A DNA stretch of 64,000 bases from Candidatus Melainabacteria bacterium (GCA_003151275.1 PLXC01000101.1:29112-93111), one strand, 5' to 3'. Shown: positions 1 to 7,873, counted from the first letter of the stretch. Notes: generated by a model from the sequence alone, not told the origin. Program-made: numbers and translations.

Positions 1-2
1 AA

Positions 3-902
3 ATGACGCTTGCAGGAACCAGTGCAATCAAGAGACCGGATCATACCGGTTGCAGAGAAGTGGCGCGTGTTGGCTGTTCTAAGTGTGGCAAAACAAGTTT
101 GGATTCGGCTCGTTTTTGCAAATCGTGCGGGCAGCGACTGATTCAAGACGTGCAGTATCGTCCACCGCGAAAGATATTTTCACAAGCACCACTGGTGGTG
201 ATAACGCTCCTCTTTATGGGCGTTTTAGCCGTAATGCTTTTTGGCATGCTTCCTGCAAAGCCGCAATTCATTCATCCCCAACTGTCGTATCTGCCAGATG
301 TGCCATGGGTGAGGGTATCAACTTTTGGTGTTAATAAACTAGCTCACGAAGCACCGCAATGGCGACCTGTTCCCGACGGCGCAGCGTTGAACAATAACGT
401 GCAAGTTTATTTTGACATGAAGGTAAATCAATCGTGTTACTTATACGTGTTAAGTGATTTACCCTCGCGCAAAGATAATTCCAACGCCGCCTTGGAGTAT
501 CCTGAACCCAAATCAAAAGAACAGATGTTGAAGAAGGGTGAGCATTTTACGGTGCCGAAAGAGACGATCAAAGAGGGGATGAGTAACGGTCAGAAGGGCT
601 TCTTTTTGAATGGGCTAGTGACTGGTCCTACTGATACAACTATACTAATCGCGAGTAGGATGCCCTTGCCGCTGCCTGGTAACCAGGAGAACTTAAACTC
701 GTTCTTCCTAAACGCCAACCGTATTCTGAGCCTGGATAGATTTGCCGAGGGCATCGAGGTGCCAAGTTCAAAGGTCGCTCCTAATTTATTTCCTGCCGGT
801 GTAAACGATAAGTCGAGCAGCTTGCTGCATAGACTATCCTCGGATAAACCGGGAGAGCTGATTTATTTGAAAAGGTTGATGGAAAAGATCCCCACGGATT
901 AA
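3..902 (+). CDS. Zinc-ribbon, single-TM protein with DUF4384-like domain
   Basis: Residues about 24-48 hold two CxxC pairs (CSKCGK and CKSCGQ) typical of a short zinc ribbon. A hydrophobic helix follows at about 63-85, then a DUF4384-like domain (core around VQVYFDMKVNQSCYLYVLSD). The layout suggests a cytoplasmic ribbon, one membrane anchor and an external domain. The first ATG lies two bases into the window, so the true start may be upstream. It ends 16 bases before the next gene, which also carries DUF4384, so the two are probably co-transcribed and act together at the envelope. No enzymatic motif is visible and the exact role is unknown. Confidence 0.7.
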   Translation: MTLAGTSAIKRPDHTGCREVARVGCSKCGKTSLDSARFCKSCGQRLIQDVQYRPPRKIFSQAPLVVITLLFMGVLAVMLFGMLPAKPQFIHPQLSYLPDVPWVRVSTFGVNKLAHEAPQWRPVPDGAALNNNVQVYFDMKVNQSCYLYVLSDLPSRKDNSNAALEYPEPKSKEQMLKKGEHFTVPKETIKEGMSNGQKGFFLNGLVTGPTDTTILIASRMPLPLPGNQENLNSFFLNANRILSLDRFAEGIEVPSSKVAPNLFPAGVNDKSSSLLHRLSSDKPGELIYLKRLMEKIPTD

Positions 903-918
903 TTGAGAGGTATTGGAC

Positions 919-1794
919 ATGACAGGTCGTCGCCAGACAGTTGCTACTTTGGTTGCTTTGTTAAGCCTTGGCGCACCGTATTGCGCTACAGCAGATGACG
1001 GTGCCACCAATTCAGGACCGAAGGGGGCGAAAGGGCTATTTTTCGCGCAACTCGAAAAACCTACCGAAAATTTAAATACCGGTATGCGTTACTGGATTGA
1101 ACTTACGCGTAAAGGCCAGTCTGAAGTGGCGCATGTTTCCAACAAGCAACAATTTCACACGGGTGATCAAATTCGCTTTCACGTCAGACCGAATATTGAT
1201 GGCTTTGCTTACATAGTGTTGCGCAGCGGCAGCCGCGGCGAACAAGCTGTTCTTTTCCCCGATTCTGCCAGAGGCGACAACAATCGGGTCAGTCGTGGAG
1301 AAGACTACATTCTGCCCGCTGATGGCGCTTTTGAATTTGACAAAAATCCGGGTATGGAAAAACTCACCATTTTACTTTCCCGAACAGCAATCAACGCCCA
1401 AGCGTACCTCTCAAAGCCAGCCGATCAGCCAGTCGTGATCGCGTCAGCAATTACCGGATCGAAAGATTTGGTGCCTTCCCAGGTTTTCGTAGCCTATGCC
1501 ATTCCGCACGAGCCTGTCGCGCCACCGCATGTGACGGAACATAAGCACGTCATCGCTGTTAAGCCGGCAACGCCATCACTGCCACAAACCATTTCTGATG
1601 ATTCAAATGAAAGCAAAGCGCCGAAGCATCACAAAACTGTGCCGCACACTACGACTACGACCACTGTATCGAAGCATGAGACGATTCAAAAGACCGCTGC
1701 CAGTTTGAATGATGACACAGGCGTCACTACTGTTATCAAGAAGAGCGCGGACGGCGTGTTGTTCGTCAATTTGGAACTTGACCACCGTAGTTAA
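919..1794 (+). CDS. Secreted DUF4384 domain protein
   Basis: A signal peptide (hydrophobic stretch ending near CATADDG) is followed by a clear DUF4384 domain at about 60-195, with the family pattern of GDQIRFHV, DGFAYIVL, LFPDSA and a late LTILLSR strand. The C-terminal third is low-complexity, rich in Pro, His, Lys and Thr. I chose ATG 919 because GAGAGG sits 8 bases upstream; an in-frame TTG at 913 is too close to that site. DUF4384 is often found next to Ser/Thr kinases or caspase-like proteins, but none is adjacent here. A hairpin with CACCGGG/CCCGGTG arms follows and probably terminates the pair. Confidence 0.8.
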   Translation: MTGRRQTVATLVALLSLGAPYCATADDGATNSGPKGAKGLFFAQLEKPTENLNTGMRYWIELTRKGQSEVAHVSNKQQFHTGDQIRFHVRPNIDGFAYIVLRSGSRGEQAVLFPDSARGDNNRVSRGEDYILPADGAFEFDKNPGMEKLTILLSRTAINAQAYLSKPADQPVVIASAITGSKDLVPSQVFVAYAIPHEPVAPPHVTEHKHVIAVKPATPSLPQTISDDSNESKAPKHHKTVPHTTTTTTVSKHETIQKTAASLNDDTGVTTVIKKSADGVLFVNLELDHRS

Positions 1795-1828
1795 CGTTAA
1801 TTCGATTTTTTCTTAACCACTCCTTAAA

Positions 1829-1864
1829 CACCGGGGAACGAACATATGTCTCGTTAACCCGGTG
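1829..1864 (+). terminator. Hairpin after DUF4384 gene pair
   Basis: Arms CACCGGG and CCCGGTG enclose a second pairing of AACGA with TCGTT, giving a long stem. A pyrimidine-rich TCTTTC follows. It sits between the DUF4384 gene and the small membrane ORF, consistent with a terminator. Confidence 0.5.
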
Positions 1865-1882
1865 TCTTTCAAGGAATAGGTT

Positions 1883-2014
1883 ATGGTCGTCATTTTATTA
1901 TCACTGGTCCTTTGCTCCATGCTTGGTCTTGGTATTTTGTTCGTGATCTATCCAAATCTCTTTCCAACTTTCATCGTCAAGCGCTGGGAGCAACACTTTC
2001 ACTACTTCCGCTAA
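1883..2014 (+). CDS. Small membrane protein, 43 residues
   Basis: A short ORF with ATG preceded by AAGGA at about 7 bases. Nearly all of the first 30 residues are hydrophobic (MVVILLSLVLCSMLGLGILF), forming one transmembrane helix, followed by a short charged tail ending HFHYFR. It has the typical form of bacterial small membrane proteins. No family is recognised. The ribosome site and clean hydrophobic profile support it as real; its size makes chance possible. Confidence 0.5.
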   Translation: MVVILLSLVLCSMLGLGILFVIYPNLFPTFIVKRWEQHFHYFR

Positions 2015-2082
2015 AGCGCTCATTCGCTTGAGCTTGGTGGCAGGAGCCGAGCAGCTTGCGGAGTCGGGCAGCTTCGCTGCAT

Positions 2083-2150
2083 AGACCCCACTAGTGTGCA
2101 TAGGCGCTCCTAGGACAGACCCCACTAGTGTGCATAGGCCCTCCTCGGAT
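2083..2150. repeat. Two-copy 34-bp direct tandem repeat
   Basis: Two adjacent 34-base units beginning AGACCCCACTAGTGTGCATA differ at only three positions, all in the last third. They lie in the gene-free interval 2015-2293. The same interval also has a small hairpin at about 2225-2244 (GGAGAG/CTCTCC). No protein is supported here. Confidence 0.8.
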
Positions 2151-2293
2151 AGTCGACAAGGTTAGCTGCGGTTCATCGCGGATCGGCTTGGAATCTACTT
2201 AACAGAGAACTAATCGTTACAAAGGGGAGAGCCTTCATCTCTCCTTAACTTCTGCGGACTATAATTTGCTCGATTGTCAACAAGAGCAAATCG

Positions 2294-2470
2294 ATGCCAG
2301 CTGCAGCCGCAGGCTTATTCATAATAGATTTCATCTTTCGTCCGTTTGCGAAGATCTTTGAAAAGATGCCACTAGTAATGCTGCTTTTGGTGCTAATTCT
2401 CTACGGGATCATCGGCTACATAGTAGTGAAATCCGTGTATTTCTCTCCCGATCAGCAAAAGCCTTATTGA
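2294..2470 (+). CDS. Small membrane protein, 58 residues
   Basis: The ORF encodes an amphipathic N-terminal part (GLFIIDFIFRPFAKIFEKMP) followed by one strong transmembrane helix (VMLLLVLILYGIIGYIVV) and a short polar end. The ribosome site is weak. It ends 7 bases from the convergent stop of the lipoprotein gene at 2478. No family is recognised. The composition is far from random, so I consider it a likely real membrane peptide. Confidence 0.5.
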   Translation: MPAAAAGLFIIDFIFRPFAKIFEKMPLVMLLLVLILYGIIGYIVVKSVYFSPDQQKPY

Positions 2471-2477
2471 TAGCCGT

Positions 2478-2906
2478 TCACTTGCCTAGTTTTACTGACA
2501 GCAACTTGACGCTAAGCTTTTCGCTGTGCAGGTTGACCATACCCAGATATTGCTCGATGAAGTTGTGTACTGAGTTGGCTGGAACTGTGCCATCAGGTCC
2601 ATCAAGGGTATAAGTGCCCTGGTCTAGGGGCGTGCCGTCATAGTCATAGGTGTTGTATTGGAAAGTGATTTCTTTAATTGGCACCGCGTTGTAATTTTTG
2701 ATCCTCACCCATGCCACCGGGCAATTGACTACCCAAAAGCCAGAGATATGCCAATCGACAAGCTCGAAGTAGGTTTGACTTGTTAGTTGGGCGTCACCAC
2801 CTGCGAGTGTGTCGCATCCTGAAAGAAATACCATAGCGAAAATGGTCATCGCAAAAACGCCTGACCAGGCTAGCCTCGCGCCGTGTCTCTTGTGTTCGGT
2901 TGCCAT
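2478..2906 (-). CDS. Putative lipoprotein of unknown function
   Basis: A 142-residue protein with a basic N-terminus, hydrophobic segment and a lipobox-like FLSGC at about 27-31, so it is probably exported and lipidated. The mature part is beta-rich and contains pairs such as WVRIKNYN and TFQYNTYDYDG, reminiscent of small FxLYD/DUF3426-type immunoglobulin-like modules. A 33-residue membrane peptide begins just upstream on the same strand with only 6 bases between them, so the two are likely one transcript. Function is unknown. Confidence 0.65.
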   Translation of the reverse strand: MATEHKRHGARLAWSGVFAMTIFAMVFLSGCDTLAGGDAQLTSQTYFELVDWHISGFWVVNCPVAWVRIKNYNAVPIKEITFQYNTYDYDGTPLDQGTYTLDGPDGTVPANSVHNFIEQYLGMVNLHSEKLSVKLLSVKLGK

Positions 2907-2912
2907 ATTAGA

Positions 2913-3014
2913 TCAAATCGGGAACCATCCGAAAAATCCAGCCAAAATTCCGAGCACAACTAAAGTCGCGAACAACGCCAAGATTCCGAAAAATACCGGT
3001 TCGCCCTCGGCCAT
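2913..3014 (-). CDS. Very small membrane protein, 33 residues
   Basis: The ORF reads MAEGEPVFFGILALF then a continuous hydrophobic helix ending GWFPI. It lies 6 bases upstream of the lipoprotein gene on the same strand, which suggests translational coupling. The ribosome site is weak (GGGATG about 6 bases upstream). It has the form of a single-helix membrane peptide; nothing else can be said of function. Confidence 0.45.
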   Translation of the reverse strand: MAEGEPVFFGILALFATLVVLGILAGFFGWFPI

Positions 3015-3109
3015 AACTCACATCCCGGTGAAACTGCACTACAGAGACAATTATATAGAAGATCCTATACCATGGCTGACATATTGTGTTGAAGGTGAAC
3101 GGGAGTGCC

Positions 3110-4291
3110 ATGGACGCTGCTATTAACTCTTCTTCTACTGGACTGGATTTTGACCGAGTCAAGAATGAGTTCCCAAAAGAAGAAGGGTGTTTATACCTAA
3201 ACACGGGAAGTTGTGGAAGAAAGCCGCAATCGGTTTTGAGCGCGTTGTCGCGTGGTTGGAACGATTTAAATGTCAATCCAACCATCGCCACCTTCATTGA
3301 TGAATCGTTCATAACGGAGGCTAAGGAGGCTGCAGCGCGCTTGTTTGATGTGTCAGCGCGGCAATTGCTGCTTGTGCAAAACACGACGCAAGGACTGCAT
3401 CTCTTGATGCAAAGTTTCCTGCTTAACAAAGGCGACGAATTAGTTACTACCGACAGTGAGCATGGTTCGGTAAACGTGATTGCGCAGTTTCTAGCTGAGA
3501 CGCGCGGTATCGTGGTTCATAAGGTGCATATCGACCCGCTTGAAGGTCTTGATCTGTTCAATTCAAAACTGATTGAAAAACTTAACCGCCGAACCAAGTT
3601 GGTTCTGGTGAGCGAAATTAGCAGTTATACCGGGTGGCGTCCTTCTCTTACAGTGCTGGAGCGAACCACCAAAGATAAGGGAATTGCTTTGCTTGTTGAC
3701 GGTGCTCATGCGGGCGGACAGATTATTTGTCGTCCTGGACAATATCGGCTGTGGGTCGGGTCTGGTCACAAATGGTTAGGCGGGCCAAATGGAACCGGTT
3801 TCGTTTACGTGGCACCTGATTTGGTGCCAATTTTGCGACCGGTCTGGCTTGGCGACGAATACTTTAAGCTTAAAGAGGCAGACGTCAACAATTTGAATCG
3901 GTTTGAGTCACAAGGCACCACTGATGTGGTGCGCTGGCGTGGTTTAACTGCCGCGATCAATCTACAACTTGCTATCGGACCAGAGGAGATTTATCAGCGG
4001 GAGTTGATGCTCGCCAGTTATTTGCGAGGTGCAGTAGCCAAACTAAAACCTAGGTTTCGAACTGCCGATCAGGTGCCGAATAATGGAATGCTGGTCATGC
4101 ATTGGACTGCATCTCAACTGTCTGTGCCGCACCTACGAGATCATTTATGGCAAAGCGATAAAATTTGGGTGCAGCCCGATTTCATGAACGTTAATCCAGG
4201 GCTTGGTGTGCGTGTCTCGTGTCATTACTCGCTGTCTGAGAGCGAGCTAGACAGGTTTGTCGATGCGCTGGAAGGGATTCTAGTTCCATGA
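3110..4291 (+). CDS. Class V aminotransferase, PLP-dependent (cysteine desulfurase/epimerase-like)
   Basis: Fold-type I PLP enzyme of the aminotransferase class V group (isopenicillin N epimerase/desulfurase-like). Visible landmarks are LNTGSCGRKP near the N-terminus, the cofactor-binding NTTQG, LVDGAHAGGQ with the PLP-contacting Asp, and SGHKWLGGPNGTGF with the Schiff-base lysine. I prefer ATG 3110, with GGGAG just upstream; an in-frame GTG at 3086 lacks a ribosome site. It overlaps the next gene by four bases (ATGA), so the two form an operon. The substrate cannot be read from sequence. No Cys-containing loop typical of a working desulfurase was noticed, so an epimerase or lyase role is also possible. 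Confidence 0.85.
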   Translation: MDAAINSSSTGLDFDRVKNEFPKEEGCLYLNTGSCGRKPQSVLSALSRGWNDLNVNPTIATFIDESFITEAKEAAARLFDVSARQLLLVQNTTQGLHLLMQSFLLNKGDELVTTDSEHGSVNVIAQFLAETRGIVVHKVHIDPLEGLDLFNSKLIEKLNRRTKLVLVSEISSYTGWRPSLTVLERTTKDKGIALLVDGAHAGGQIICRPGQYRLWVGSGHKWLGGPNGTGFVYVAPDLVPILRPVWLGDEYFKLKEADVNNLNRFESQGTTDVVRWRGLTAAINLQLAIGPEEIYQRELMLASYLRGAVAKLKPRFRTADQVPNNGMLVMHWTASQLSVPHLRDHLWQSDKIWVQPDFMNVNPGLGVRVSCHYSLSESELDRFVDALEGILVP

Positions 4292-5283
4292 AAGACGAGA
4301 TCTCTTTCGAGCCTTTTCCGCTGTTGAACAATGGACATTTGATGACGATCATTCCAGCATTGTGGATCAGGCGTTTGCCACCAATAAAGACACCAGCTGT
4401 CGATCGACTGTTTCAAGTTAAGCCGCATGTGCAGGTTCTGGCGAAATGTCATTTTGCGGCCGAGCCCAAATCTAGACCCACCATAATCGTTGTGCATGGA
4501 CTGGAAGGATCGAGCAACACTCCTTATGTGTTGGGGCTGACGCACAAAGCTTTGGAGCAAGGCATGAATGTAGTGCGCATGAATTTGCGCAACTGTGGTG
4601 ACACGCTGCACCTCACTCCAACTCTCTACAACGCTGGTTTGAGCTCCGATTTGATCGCTGTTGCAAACGAACTGATGGAAATTGATGGTCTTGAAGATAT
4701 ATTTGCCGCAGGCTATTCGCTGGGCGGAAACATAGTGTTAAAGGCTGCCTGTGAGCTGGGAAAAAGTGGACGTGACTTATTCGCCGGCATTTGCGCCGTG
4801 TCGCCATCGCTTGACCTTGCTATTTGTGTCGAAGCTCTTGAACAAGGATTCAATAGATTCTACGAACAGAGATTTTTGATTGGTTTAAAAGCAAAAATAC
4901 GCGCCAAGCATCAGTTTTATCCCTCACTCTATGACACTTCAAAATTGAAACTGGTCAATTCGGTGCGCCGCTTTGATGACCTGTACACCGCTCCAGACGC
5001 GGGATACAAGGACGCTGCTGAATATTACGAAAAAGCTAGCGCCTTACCGATTATGGACCAAGCTGAAATCCCGATTCTGATCATTGCTGCTAAGGACGAT
5101 CCGATTGTTCCTTTCCATTCGTTTACATCACCAAAATTGCAAACACCCCATATCACACTGATCACGCCAGAGCATGGCGGACATAGTGGTTTTCTTGGCA
5201 GAGTGTTTGAAAGTCAGGGAATGATTCGCGATCGTTTTTGGGCAGAGAATCGAATTGTTGATTTTTGTATTAAGCAATTGTGA
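4288..5283 (+). CDS. Alpha/beta hydrolase of the YheT (COG0429) family
   Basis: A 331-residue alpha/beta hydrolase. VVHGLEGSSNTPY forms the oxyanion region, AAGYSLGGN is the nucleophile elbow with the catalytic Ser, PILIIAAKDDPIVP carries the acid, and EHGGHSGFLG carries the catalytic His. This order and the NLRNCGD motif are characteristic of YheT/EMB8-like hydrolases, whose substrates are largely unknown but include lipids or esters. No signal peptide is seen, so it is cytoplasmic. It is translationally coupled to the class V aminotransferase by an ATGA overlap. Confidence 0.88.
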   Translation: MKDEISFEPFPLLNNGHLMTIIPALWIRRLPPIKTPAVDRLFQVKPHVQVLAKCHFAAEPKSRPTIIVVHGLEGSSNTPYVLGLTHKALEQGMNVVRMNLRNCGDTLHLTPTLYNAGLSSDLIAVANELMEIDGLEDIFAAGYSLGGNIVLKAACELGKSGRDLFAGICAVSPSLDLAICVEALEQGFNRFYEQRFLIGLKAKIRAKHQFYPSLYDTSKLKLVNSVRRFDDLYTAPDAGYKDAAEYYEKASALPIMDQAEIPILIIAAKDDPIVPFHSFTSPKLQTPHITLITPEHGGHSGFLGRVFESQGMIRDRFWAENRIVDFCIKQL

Positions 5284-5495
5284 TACTGAATACGGTGTGA
5301 AGCGTTGCCAAGATGTACTGGCGGAGCAGTTTTATCTCTTACTAATGAGCACGCTCATCGGTTGTCTGGTACCATCGCACTGGCATACTGCTTTTCTCTG
5401 GGTTGAAAAGTGAAAAATGCTCTTAATTTGGCTGTATTACTAGTTTTTGAAGAGCAGCCAAGCAAGTAAGAGCTTATTGAAAGGGAGGATACGTT

Positions 5496-5900
5496 GTGAA
5501 GAGTTCGAATTTGGCTTTAGCACTTGCCAGTTTACTGGCGTTTGGCACATTGGCTCCTGCATTCGCTGATGATGACACAGGGTTGGACAAGGCTGTGAAC
5601 AGCTCATTGATTGTTAGCCGCGTCGGTGGACTCGGTGCAGCTATGGTTGTTGGAATGCCAATCGCTATTGTGCGTGAAACAACCAGAAGCTACAGAGGCT
5701 TAACCAACAGCGCCGCGGATAAGGTTGGCGGTAAGGACTTTGGTCCATCTTGCTTGCTGGTTAGTTTGATTACTGCACCAGCCGCTCTGATTGTAGGCGG
5801 AGCCAAAGGCACCTACATTAGCAGCAGAAATGCAGCCAAACACGGTTTCAACGAGCCGTTCACCCCTGAATCATTCAGAGTCGGCAAGTTGGAAGAGTAA
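5496..5900 (+). CDS. Secreted small glycine-rich protein of unknown function
   Basis: A 134-residue protein starting at GTG, chosen because GGGAGG lies 7 bases upstream. An N-terminal signal peptide ends at about PAFA/DDD. The mature protein has two short hydrophobic, Gly/Ala-rich segments (GGLGAAMVVGMPIAIV and SLITAPAALIVGG) that could insert in or contact a membrane. No family is recognised. It stands alone, followed by a strong hairpin. Confidence 0.7.
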   Translation: MKSSNLALALASLLAFGTLAPAFADDDTGLDKAVNSSLIVSRVGGLGAAMVVGMPIAIVRETTRSYRGLTNSAADKVGGKDFGPSCLLVSLITAPAALIVGGAKGTYISSRNAAKHGFNEPFTPESFRVGKLEE

Positions 5901-5922
5901 TTTCGAATAATCTGAATTAGCT

Positions 5923-5950
5923 AACGCGGCGGCCACCAGGTCGCCGCGTT
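5923..5950 (+). terminator. GC-rich hairpin terminator
   Basis: A perfect 9-bp stem, AACGCGGCG paired with CGCCGCGTT, encloses a 10-base loop. It lies 22 bases after the secreted protein gene. The following U-run is short (TTATGATTT). Confidence 0.65.
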
Positions 5951-5984
5951 ATGATTTAGGTGCATAACTCCCACGGTGATTGGT

Positions 5985-6245
5985 ATGTCAGCTTCTATAG
6001 ACCTCAGCGCTTGGATTGAAAAATTGAAGACGGCGCGGAACAGCAGAGAGCTGTTTGCCATGCTAGATGAGTTTCGCATCCTGGAATGGACAGATCAGCA
6101 GCGTTCGAGCGTAGCGAAACTTTATATGCGGCTGCTCGATGTGCTTCCTCACGAGGAGGCACCGTCCAAGTTTGCCGATGACGGCAATACTGCCGCACCC
6201 GCTCAACCGGCAGAACAAGAAGAAGTTTGGTACGAGAAAATGTAA
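5985..6245 (+). CDS. Small acidic cytoplasmic protein of unknown function
   Basis: An 86-residue soluble protein. It is helical in the first two thirds (IDLSAWIEKLKTARNSRELF) and acidic, Ala/Pro-rich at the end. I use ATG 5985 rather than an in-frame GTG at 5976, because GGTG lies about 7 bases before the ATG. No domain is recognised. It is convergent with the GntR-type regulator, and a palindrome lies 7 bases after its stop. Confidence 0.5.
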   Translation: MSASIDLSAWIEKLKTARNSRELFAMLDEFRILEWTDQQRSSVAKLYMRLLDVLPHEEAPSKFADDGNTAAPAQPAEQEEVWYEKM

Positions 6246-6252
6246 TCAGCCG

Positions 6253-6266
6253 CACCATATATGGTG
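6253..6266. repeat. 14-bp perfect palindrome between convergent genes
   Basis: CACCATATATGGTG is its own reverse complement. It lies between the small acidic gene and the 3' end of the regulator gene. A near copy (CACCATATGTGGTG) lies at 25913-25926 after the DHS-like gene, and a third (CACCGTATGTGGTG) spans the start of tRNA-Asp at 40431. Confidence 0.6.
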
Positions 6267-6275
6267 TGAGCAGGA

Positions 6276-6905
6276 CTACTCGTGCTTCAAGAAATGAAAC
6301 TTGCAGATGAGATTCTTAAGCAGCTTGCCCGCAGCTTTTCCATCCCCTTTCCTTAGCGCCTCGATGACGGGCAGATGAGCGGTGCCAAACTGACTGAGCT
6401 GGTCTTCACCGATACTCTTCAAAGTGAGGCGAAATCGGCTTTCCAGCACCACTGATTCCCAAATTGAGAGCAAAAGCGAATTCTGAGAGCCTTCCATAAT
6501 TATGCGGTGAAATTCGATGTCGTGCTGAGAATAGCTTTTGACGTCCTTTTCCGCGGCTGCTTTCATGAACAAAGCTGATTCTGTCTCCAATTTCTCAACG
6601 TTATCTTTGAAATTAGGGGCAGCCAGTTGAGCTCCCAGCTCTTCCAACGCCGCTCTGACTTGACTCGATTCTTCTAATTCACGAGAGGAAATGCTTCGAA
6701 CTCGTGTTCCCTTATAAGTCTCAGTTTCGACTACCCTTAAAGCTTCAAGATAGCGAAATGCCTCTCGCACCGGGGATTGGCTGGTGTTTAGCTCATTTGC
6801 AATTTGCAGCTCAATTAGTCTGTCACCAGGTTTGTAGGTGCCGTCAAGAATGCGCTCCAGCAGAAGCTGCACGATGTGTTCACGGGCAGATGAGCGTTTA
6901 AATAT
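6276..6905 (-). CDS. GntR family regulator, FCD subfamily, apparent ATA start
   Basis: N-terminal winged helix (IANELNTSQSPVREAFRYLEAL is the recognition part) with a C-terminal all-helical FCD ligand domain (HDIEFHRIIMEG carries metal-type residues). The frame stays open above an internal GTG at 6872 and encodes FKRSSAREHIV, which completes the first helix of the family. No ATG, GTG or TTG exists there. A perfect GGAGG sits 8 bases before an ATA at 6905, so initiation at ATA is the best reading (209 residues). It diverges from the gene at 7159 and is the natural candidate to control that gene and the amine-catabolism genes behind it. A point change or sequencing error of ATG is the alternative. 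Confidence 0.82.
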   Translation of the reverse strand: MFKRSSAREHIVQLLLERILDGTYKPGDRLIELQIANELNTSQSPVREAFRYLEALRVVETETYKGTRVRSISSRELEESSQVRAALEELGAQLAAPNFKDNVEKLETESALFMKAAAEKDVKSYSQHDIEFHRIIMEGSQNSLLLSIWESVVLESRFRLTLKSIGEDQLSQFGTAHLPVIEALRKGDGKAAGKLLKNLICKFHFLKHE

Positions 6906-6956
6906 GACCGGAACCTCCGTGGTGCCCTAATTGTAAACGAGAAGTAGAGATAATCC

Positions 6957-6968
6957 ATAATCGATTCT
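6957..6968. promoter_or_regulatory. Putative operator half/near-palindrome (site 1)
   Basis: ATAATCGATTCT matches the perfect palindrome at 7089-7100 in 11 of 12 positions. It lies about 50 bases upstream of the regulator start and may serve autoregulation. Confidence 0.4.
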
Positions 6969-7074
6969 ATACACCCTTCCTGATGACCAGAATCGGGCCG
7001 TCGTTTATCGAGCGGAAAAAAAATAGGCCATTTTTGAGGGGATCATCTTAAATGTTAACATCGGCAATTGCAGG

Positions 7075-7103
7075 TTTACATATTATCGATAATCGATTAT
7101 ATT
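7075..7103 (+). promoter_or_regulatory. Promoter with two overlapping palindromic operators in the spacer
   Basis: TTTACA (7075-7080) and TATATT (7098-7103) are 17 bases apart, a good sigma70-type spacing. The spacer and the -10 edge are taken up by two overlapping perfect 12-bp palindromes, ATTATCGATAAT (7082-7093) and ATAATCGATTAT (7089-7100). A protein bound here would block RNA polymerase. The divergent GntR/FCD regulator is the obvious binder, as such proteins recognise short AT-rich palindromes. Confidence 0.6.
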
Positions 7104-7158
7104 AAATGAGAGACTTTACTCTCCAAATTTGGACAACGGTTAGCAAGAGGTAATTGAA

Positions 7159-7770
7159 ATGTCAGACCAAGACTATATTTACGGCGTATTTGAAGACGCC
7201 GACAACGTCCCAGCTGTGGTTTCACAGTTGCACAAAGCTGGCTTGCAGACCTCTGAAATCTGCGTGCTCGGTAAGAAGAGCGAGCAATTTACGAACATTG
7301 CCGGCAAGATAGAGGATCCAACGGCAAAATACTTCATCCATTTTGGAATCGCGGGAGCCATTGGCGGGTTAATGGCCGGTATCTTCGCCTCTTTACATAT
7401 TCCAGGCGTCAACGGATTTCAAGTTATAGTCCCCCTAATGGGCACTATTGCCGGTGGCGCGTGTTTCCCATATTTCGTTTGTCAGCTTGCTACCTTTCTG
7501 ACATCAAATCAACCACAGCACTGGGCTAGCGTTTTTGAGGGTTCAGTTGCAGCGGGCGCTGTAATAGTTATGGCTGAACCACAGTCTGCGCAGGAAAGAA
7601 ATTCAGCGATGAACATTTTTCTCGCCAGTAACCCAATCGAAATGATCTTCAGACGCTCTCCGTGGGGACTTGCTGGAATGGATGGAACGGACGGGGCTGT
7701 CTTCGCGCCAAATGAACTGGAAGTCGAATTTGAGATGGAACGTGAACGCCGTCTCACTGCAGTTGCCTAA
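7159..7770 (+). CDS. Membrane protein, general-stress-protein-like, unknown function
   Basis: The N-terminus (YIYGVFEDADNVPAVVSQLH, then ICVLGKK) looks like the small alpha/beta module of general stress protein 17M/YflT-like proteins. It is followed by two hydrophobic segments with Gly-rich turns (GIAGAIGGLMAGIF and VPLMGTIAGGACF). The C-terminal region is soluble and acidic. AGAGG lies 8 bases upstream of the ATG. It is the first gene behind the operator-bearing promoter and ends in a strong terminator, so it can be transcribed alone. The domain assignment is tentative. Confidence 0.65.
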   Translation: MSDQDYIYGVFEDADNVPAVVSQLHKAGLQTSEICVLGKKSEQFTNIAGKIEDPTAKYFIHFGIAGAIGGLMAGIFASLHIPGVNGFQVIVPLMGTIAGGACFPYFVCQLATFLTSNQPQHWASVFEGSVAAGAVIVMAEPQSAQERNSAMNIFLASNPIEMIFRRSPWGLAGMDGTDGAVFAPNELEVEFEMERERRLTAVA

Positions 7771-7792
7771 GTAACTGCGTCCATGCCAAATG

Positions 7793-7824
7793 AACTCGCC
7801 TTCAAAAAGAAGGGGAGTTTTTTT
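7793..7824 (+). terminator. Strong intrinsic terminator
   Basis: AACTCGCCTTC pairs with GAAGGGGAGTT (one mismatch) around an AAAAA loop, and a run of seven T follows. Confidence 0.85.
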
Positions 7825-7873
7825 GGTAGCTACTTTCTTTTGCGGTGATTACACGCGATAATTACAATTCACC

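Noticed and set aside
1901..2125. Minus-strand frame over the small membrane gene and the 34-bp repeat
   Set aside because: It is antisense to a better-supported ORF and spans the repeat; no ribosome site.
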